A stretch of DNA of 36,974 nucleotides, from contig JAKSDO010000095.1 of assembly GCA_022360055.1 (NCBI GenBank), positions 1-36,974 of the forward strand, given 5' to 3'. The stretch comes from Cytophagales bacterium (GTDB lineage: Bacteria; Bacteroidota; Bacteroidia; Cytophagales; Cyclobacteriaceae). Below, piece by piece: positions 32,064-36,974 of the stretch (its first letter is position 1; each line of letters begins with the position of its first letter). The position numbers and the translations under genes were made by a program. The notes under the pieces were generated by a model, which was given only the letters and a program-made list of their open reading frames with translations, ran no database searches and had not been told where the DNA came from.

Positions 32064-32198
32064 ATCATAGAAATCGAGGTAATCACTAAAGTCCTATTCC
32101 GTGAGTAAATCCGGAACACTTCACAACAACCACTGAAACACTCTATAACTGATTAATGGTTCAATTAATTACCAATCATAAATTCAGACGAAAACTAC

Positions 32199-32219
32199 TC
32201 CGGATAAAATCAATCCGGA
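32199..32219. other. Hairpin in the intergenic region
   Basis: TCCGGAT and ATCCGGA form a perfect 7-base-pair stem with a 7-base loop. It lies between the operon terminator and the histidine kinase. It could be an operator (a dyad) for the downstream kinase operon or a structured leader or small RNA. Confidence 0.35.
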
Positions 32220-32581
32220 AACTTAATAATTGTTGACAAATGTGGTTGTCTACCTCAACTGAAATGCAATATATGTGTGGATGTATGTCGAATCAACAGG
32301 CAATTATTATACGGACGCTTTAACTTCTTTAACGGTCCTTTCATGCATCCAAACGAGTTTACTTTCACAAGCTATCGGTCATATGCGCTTATTTCAGGGT
32401 TTACGCACCGATAAATAAAAATCCGATCCACTCAATAACTGAAACGTTCCTGTACATAAAGCAAGATTGCAATCATGTCCATATATCCTTTAGTTTGCCC
32501 CCGAAAACCGGATGACGCAGATGAGATGAATTAAGACTCTCGAATCGCACTTTTTAATTCTTAATATGTTTTGCGTTGCTT

Positions 32582-34375
32582 ATGAATATTCATCTTGCCA
32601 AAATCATTTATCCCGGGTTCATATTCTTATACATTTCATCTCACGTTTTCGGCCAGGAGTCTGAACCGTTCGCACGCCATCCTTCCGATAGAGAATTGTT
32701 GCAATTGGCAAGCGATTTAGCCGGTGAAGGGGATATTAAAGAAGCTACAAGGCACATCAATAGTCTGGGCATGAAAGCTTGGGAAAACAAGGATTTTGTT
32801 CAAGCCATTGATTACTTCAACCGGTCGATCGAATTAAACGGAACGATTGGAAACGAAAGTGGTATTTCCAAATTGAACAGTAATCTGGGAATGATCTATG
32901 CGGATCTCAGGGAGTATGAAAAATCCCTTTCCTACTTTGATCTTTCACTGAAATATCGACTTTCTGCCAACAGCAAAAATGAACTGATTGCTACGTACAT
33001 CAATAAAGCTGTGGTGTTGAACAACTTGAAACGGTATGACAAAGCTGCTGCCGCTCTGGAGAAAGCCCTTTCGATTGCTACGGAAATGAATGACATATCC
33101 TATATGAAAAGCTGCTATGGAATGTTGGCGGAGACCTATGAAAAAAGTGGGAATCAGGCTAAAACGATGCACTATTTCGACCTGTACAGAACTTTCCATG
33201 AAATGATCCAAAGGGAAAAAGTAAACAGAACAAAACGCGAACTGCAAACAGCGCAACTTCAGGTCATGAAAGAAGAGCTCAGCCGGAAAGAAAAAGAAAT
33301 TGAATTACTGGAAGCTTATAAGAAATTAAACGAAAAAGAAGAAGTCTTATCACAATTGGGCAAACGCGCGCGCCAGCTTATGGAGACAAACAGTAAGCAA
33401 CAATTAGCTTTAAGCTTGCTGGAGAGTGAAAATAAACTTGACAAAGCGATCATCCATAATGACATTATGGATAAAAAATTACAGAAAAACATTATCTGGA
33501 CGATCGCAACCGGCCTGGTCTTGTCCATTTGGTTAACATGGTTTTTTTACAGGAATAACACGTATAAAAGAAAGCTGAATGACCGGCTGCTCGATCAAAA
33601 TGAAGAAATCAAAACCTTAAACAACAACCTTGAATCACAGGTCAAAGCCCGAACGGAAAAACTCCGTAAAGCCATGCATCAATTGAAATTGCAAAACAGC
33701 AATCTTCAACAATTCTCCAGTGTCATCTCACATAATCTCAGAGCTCCGATTGCGTCGATCATGGGATTAAATAATATTATCAATCTTGAAAATCCTTCGA
33801 ATCCCACCAACTTTGAAATATTAAAACATATCCGGACGGAAGTCAACCATTTGGATGTTGTGGTTCAGGATCTTTCGTTCTTAATGGATATCAGGGATGC
33901 CAAAGACTTACCCTACCATCCTGTAAAGGTTTCTTCCGTATTCCGTTCCATAACAACTCAACTGGGCGCAGAAATAAAGAAATCCGGTGTGCAGATAACC
34001 CTCGATGATGCAAAATGCAAGGAGATCGTAACGGTAAAGCCTTATTTTGAAAGTATCCTGTATAATCTCACGTCCAATGCTATAAAATACAGGTCAAGAC
34101 ACGCCCCTTGTGTACGGATAAAAACGGCTTGGTTAGATCGCAAGTATTTTATAGAAATTATAGATAACGGGATAGGTATTCATAAAGATCATCTATCCCA
34201 AATTTTCCTCCCCTATAAGCGATTTAATGATCGAGTGTGCGGAAAAGGGCTCGGGCTTTATATTGTAAAGGAACAAATTGATGCCTTGTCCGGGGAAATC
34301 GATGTATCCAGCGAATTGAACAAAGGAACTACTTTTTCCATAACATTTCCAACTAATAATCACATTGCACAATGA
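32582..34375 (+). CDS. TPR-containing sensor histidine kinase
   Basis: A two-component sensor. The ATG at 32582 is chosen over an in-frame TTG at 32576; the product is 597 residues. A signal peptide (IFLYISSHVFGQ) leads to TPR repeats at about 30-200 (AIDYFNRSIELNGTIG, NLGMIYADLREYEKSLSYFD, KAAAALEKALSIATEMND). A coiled coil (about 205-300) precedes one membrane segment (about 304-323, TIATGLVLSIWLTWFFY). After a second coiled coil comes the dimerisation domain with His384 (SVISHNLRAPIASIMGLN), then the ATPase with Asn499 (LTSNAIKYRS), IIDNGIGIHKDHL and GKGLGLYIVKEQID. The TPR part should lie in the periplasm. No response regulator is nearby. Its stop overlaps the start of the secreted repeat protein, implying coupled translation. 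Confidence 0.95.
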   Translation: MNIHLAKIIYPGFIFLYISSHVFGQESEPFARHPSDRELLQLASDLAGEGDIKEATRHINSLGMKAWENKDFVQAIDYFNRSIELNGTIGNESGISKLNSNLGMIYADLREYEKSLSYFDLSLKYRLSANSKNELIATYINKAVVLNNLKRYDKAAAALEKALSIATEMNDISYMKSCYGMLAETYEKSGNQAKTMHYFDLYRTFHEMIQREKVNRTKRELQTAQLQVMKEELSRKEKEIELLEAYKKLNEKEEVLSQLGKRARQLMETNSKQQLALSLLESENKLDKAIIHNDIMDKKLQKNIIWTIATGLVLSIWLTWFFYRNNTYKRKLNDRLLDQNEEIKTLNNNLESQVKARTEKLRKAMHQLKLQNSNLQQFSSVISHNLRAPIASIMGLNNIINLENPSNPTNFEILKHIRTEVNHLDVVVQDLSFLMDIRDAKDLPYHPVKVSSVFRSITTQLGAEIKKSGVQITLDDAKCKEIVTVKPYFESILYNLTSNAIKYRSRHAPCVRIKTAWLDRKYFIEIIDNGIGIHKDHLSQIFLPYKRFNDRVCGKGLGLYIVKEQIDALSGEIDVSSELNKGTTFSITFPTNNHIAQ

Positions 34376-36036
34376 AATACATTTACTTACTCATCGGTAT
34401 TTTTTCGTTTGGGTTCGCGAATGGCCAGCATCTTCACCACGGACCAAAAGCATTTACGGATTCCACAGGACGCTATTATCAGCAGGCTTCGATGCCGGTC
34501 TATATCTTTATAAGCGCATCCAAAGATTCAATGCCTGTGTTGCTGCAGTCAAAAGCCTCCGAACAAATACAACTGGAAGGCCATGGCATTCATAAATTAA
34601 AACATGAAAATTATATCACCCATCAGAACGACATCTATGAAATATATGCCGACGGCAAATCCCCGGTGACCCGCATCCGGTTTTTAGATGCGCCATCGTA
34701 TACGAATAACAAGATGGCCTTTTATGGCGCCGGATTGAAAATCGCTCTTACCGCCGACGATGAAATGTCGGGAGTTGAACATACCTATCATGCTTTGAAC
34801 GGTAAAAATTTTACAGGCATGGATCGTAAAGTTATCTCGTTTGACAAGGAAGGTGAATACCACTACTCGTACTACTCCGTAGATCGAACAGGAAATGCTG
34901 AGCCGGTGCATAATAAAGAATTTATCGTCGATCTATCGGCGCCTTTGACCTATCATCACATTATTAGCATTTCTTCCGAAGGCGTCATCTCTACAAATTC
35001 GACTATTTATCTCACCGCCCACGACAGCGCTTCAGGGCCGGGTATCACCTATTACAAATTCGATCAGGAAAACTTCAAGGAATACACCGGTGGTAATATC
35101 CCGTTTACCTACCTGGAGGATGGTGATCACGCCTTAACCTATTATTCTACGGATCATGTGGAAAACAGGGAAAGCGAAAAAAGCGTCAAATTTTACCTCG
35201 ACAAAACGGCGCCGATCATGTCGGCAGATATTCTTGGAGACAAATTTCTCGTGGAAGATAAGGTATACTTCTCAGGCAGAACAAAGCTTAAACTAACTGC
35301 AGTAGATAATAAGTCCGGAGTGAAAAGCGTAAAATACACCATTGATGAGGGGGAAGAACAGGTGTATATGCAGCCATTTTACCTGCCGAATATATCTGGA
35401 ATTCATCGCGTTAAATTTCATGCGGTCGACCGTTCGGATAATCCTACAAGCGATAATTTCATGCATTCTGTCGGAGTAATCTACGTAGACTTAACAGGTC
35501 CGTCCCTCTCACATTCGTTCGACGGCCCTACATTCATTAAAGGAAATGATACGTATCTAAGCCCACTATCGGAAATCAAAATATCCGGTGAGGACCTGGA
35601 ATCCGGGCTAAACACACTCTCATACCGCCTGACGAATGCCGACAAAGATTCATCCTATACACATCCTATACGTTTTAAGCAAAGAGGAAGACATACCCTG
35701 CAGTATTTCGGATACGACCATGTGAACAATAAGAATTCGAAGTCAACCACATTCATTGTCGATGATCAAGGCCCGGAGATTACCTATGAGTTTTCGAGTC
35801 CGCCAAATGCAAACGAAAAATACCCCAGTTATACCACCCTGTTTCTGGCTGCAATGGATAAGGAAGTAGGTATTGGGCGAATTACTTACAGGATAAATAA
35901 AGGTAAGGAAAAAACCTATCAGTCACCGATTCGAAGATTTGGCAAGAATAAAGAAATATTGATAATCATTAAAGCATACGACTTATTGAATAACCTGACC
36001 GAGACCGAACTTAGGTTTGTCACCGGGGATTATTAA
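34372..36036 (+). CDS. Secreted OmpL47-type repeat protein, coupled to the kinase
   Basis: A 554-residue secreted protein with signal peptide (LLIGIFSFGFANGQ). After an N-terminal domain (about 20-95) it has about five repeats of roughly 90 residues. Each follows the pattern 'DNxSGVxxxxYxI..G....Y..PF.......G.H.v.yya.D...N', seen at GVKSVKYTIDEGEEQVYMQP with IHRVKFHAVDRSDN and at GITYYKFDQENFKEYTGG with DHALTYYSTDHVENRE. A linker such as FYLDKTAPIMSADILGDKFL joins one repeat to the next. This is the OmpL47-like beta-sandwich pattern, also found in bacterial surface proteins. Its ATG overlaps the kinase stop (ATGA), so the two are made together, and it may be the ligand sensor or partner of the kinase. 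No C-terminal sorting domain or barrel is visible, so it may be periplasmic. Confidence 0.85.
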   Translation: MKYIYLLIGIFSFGFANGQHLHHGPKAFTDSTGRYYQQASMPVYIFISASKDSMPVLLQSKASEQIQLEGHGIHKLKHENYITHQNDIYEIYADGKSPVTRIRFLDAPSYTNNKMAFYGAGLKIALTADDEMSGVEHTYHALNGKNFTGMDRKVISFDKEGEYHYSYYSVDRTGNAEPVHNKEFIVDLSAPLTYHHIISISSEGVISTNSTIYLTAHDSASGPGITYYKFDQENFKEYTGGNIPFTYLEDGDHALTYYSTDHVENRESEKSVKFYLDKTAPIMSADILGDKFLVEDKVYFSGRTKLKLTAVDNKSGVKSVKYTIDEGEEQVYMQPFYLPNISGIHRVKFHAVDRSDNPTSDNFMHSVGVIYVDLTGPSLSHSFDGPTFIKGNDTYLSPLSEIKISGEDLESGLNTLSYRLTNADKDSSYTHPIRFKQRGRHTLQYFGYDHVNNKNSKSTTFIVDDQGPEITYEFSSPPNANEKYPSYTTLFLAAMDKEVGIGRITYRINKGKEKTYQSPIRRFGKNKEILIIIKAYDLLNNLTETELRFVTGDY

Positions 36037-36130
36037 TCCAAGATAAAATTCCGAAATGAATCAAGGGTGCCTCGAAAAATGCAGTTCCTGAAAATGGGAA
36101 AAAATATTATTTGTTCAAAAGTTTGACATC

Positions 36131-36427
36131 ATGAATTCGGTTTTAAATATATTGTTAATCGTACTCGCGATCCATCTATTGATAGTGGGGTTCATCCTTG
36201 CATTCAGGTATTTCAGGCTACAAAAAGGGAAGAATTCGTGCGATACCTTATCGATCACCCTCCTCAACCAATTCAGATCGATGGCTCCGAATTTTGAAAA
36301 CCTGGAAGAACTGCAGGATTATCTTGAGATGATCCGTGAATATGTAAAGCTATACGAAAATGACCGGGACTTTTTGATCCAATACAACGATATTATAAAA
36401 GAGATAAGAAAGCGCATCCTTAAATAA
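36131..36427 (+). CDS. Small single-pass membrane protein, unknown
   Basis: 98 residues. The first 28 are hydrophobic (VLNILLIVLAIHLLIVGFIL), forming one membrane helix with a basic following stretch (RYFRLQKGKN), so the rest is probably cytoplasmic. The soluble part (about 45-98) is acidic and helical (FENLEELQDYLEMIREYVKL). I recognise no family. It follows the repeat protein by 94 bases on the same strand, so it may belong to the kinase operon, and its stop lies 6 bases from the convergent beta-barrel gene. Coding character is good but function is open. Confidence 0.7.
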   Translation: MNSVLNILLIVLAIHLLIVGFILAFRYFRLQKGKNSCDTLSITLLNQFRSMAPNFENLEELQDYLEMIREYVKLYENDRDFLIQYNDIIKEIRKRILK

Positions 36428-36433
36428 TTCAAG

Positions 36434-36974
36434 TTATTTGCGACCTTTTACGGGTTTGCCAAAACTGCGTCCTAGCACAAGCCCAAAGCTAAAAGCATCG
36501 TAGCTGTCCTTGTTTATATAACCGGCTGAAAACGCAATCCTCCAATCCATGCTCTTTAAAAAGGTGTATTCCGCTCCAAAATACCGAATCCAGAATGTAT
36601 GGTGAGGGTCGGTTTCAAAACCGGTGCCGGCATAGATCGAAATATCAGGAAAAAATTCATACAAAACGACAGCGCTAAAAAGAAATACGTTTTCGCGTTT
36701 GATAAAGGATTCATGATCTTGTTCTACTTCAATATTTAACAGGGCCAGCTCATTGTATGACCCAATAGCCCACTTAGGAGAAAGTCGATGTTCATAGTCT
36801 ATCCCGAATGTAGGAGCAAGTACATATTGTTCTTTGCCATTGAACGAATTGCGAGTTCCTCGAACTAAAGTATTTCCCAGAAATAGCCCTGCCTTATGTC
36901 TTTTTACTTCATGTAATTTTTCAGGAGTGTGATTGCCCCCGGCCAATACAGCTCCATATAGAAACACAAGATAA
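36434..36974 (-). CDS. Small outer-membrane beta-barrel protein, 5' end beyond window
   Basis: The gene is open to the window edge: an in-frame GTG at 36965-36967 is not a convincing start because the residues there (YLVFLYGAVLAGG) look like the end of a signal peptide. The mature part (about 165 residues) aligns end to end with the barrel at 30318-30872. Matches include VKRHKAGLFLGNTLVRG with FKRHRIALIIGHGHVFG, APTFGIDYEHRLSPKWAIGS with IPTWGLDYQYWVNPKFGCGL, and FSFGLVLGRSFGK with ITWGIGVGKRF. It is a diverged duplicate on the opposite strand, convergent with the small membrane-protein gene. Function unknown. Confidence 0.8.
   Translation of the reverse strand, partial: YLVFLYGAVLAGGNHTPEKLHEVKRHKAGLFLGNTLVRGTRNSFNGKEQYVLAPTFGIDYEHRLSPKWAIGSYNELALLNIEVEQDHESFIKRENVFLFSAVVLYEFFPDISIYAGTGFETDPHHTFWIRYFGAEYTFLKSMDWRIAFSAGYINKDSYDAFSFGLVLGRSFGKPVKGRK

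Larger units (their letters stand above)
31974..32581. other. Long intergenic region before the histidine kinase
   Basis: About 608 bases with no supported gene on either strand. It holds the terminator hairpin at 32042-32063 and another hairpin at 32199-32219. The segment nearest the kinase (about 32540-32580) includes TATGTTTTG, which resembles but does not match the TAnnTTTG box. The rest is AT-rich and featureless to me, although its size leaves room for a small RNA. Confidence 0.5.

Overview
The window looks like a chromosomal segment of a glycan-degrading Bacteroidota, most likely a Cytophagales-type organism. The evidence is two complete SusC/SusD outer-membrane uptake systems, each preceded by an ECF sigma factor and a FecR-type anti-sigma gene. 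There are also many lipoprotein and secreted glycosidase genes, A-rich or absent Shine-Dalgarno sequences, and a TAnnTTTG promoter element. No tRNA, rRNA, CRISPR array or intact mobile element was seen.

Layout. Everything from 1 to about 27.4 kb is on the minus strand, so it is read from right to left. Module B (25939 down to 10506) runs: ECF sigma, FecR, SusC with STN domain, SusD, GH28, GH92, DUF5009-type membrane acyltransferase, GH28, GH27/36-type alpha-galactosidase. Spacing is tight from the first GH28 on, including a TAATG overlap and gaps of 15 and 27 bases. Module A (10209 down to 513) runs: ECF sigma, FecR, SusC with STN domain, SusD, a dead IS200-type element, a small remnant ORF, and a GH29 alpha-L-fucosidase. 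It ends in a broken second GH29 gene at the window edge. In both modules a hairpin terminator and a shared 22-base leader block lie between fecR and susC.

How it works (family knowledge plus inference). A sugar chain binding SusD/SusC would signal through the SusC STN domain to FecR and release the sigma factor, which then drives susCD. Module B enzymes suggest a plant cell-wall pectic or side-chain-rich glycan: two GH28 enzymes with rhamnogalacturonan-type active sites, an alpha-galactosidase and a GH92. The GH92 has Gln where the family's catalytic acid Glu normally sits. Module A, with one surviving fucosidase, suggests a fucosylated glycan. Its susC barrel and susD are clearly more AT-rich than the surrounding genes.

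The right third (26.3-37 kb) is a different kind of region: envelope and secreted proteins of poorly known function. On the plus strand are a decayed gene, a porin-like protein, an apparent operon (LTxxQ-type periplasmic protein, DUF4136 lipoprotein, small beta-barrel, CotH-like protein), and a TPR sensor histidine kinase whose stop overlaps the start of a secreted OmpL47-repeat protein. A small membrane protein follows, then a convergent paralogue of the small beta-barrel that runs off the window. This region is the best candidate here for an undescribed envelope sensing or modification system.
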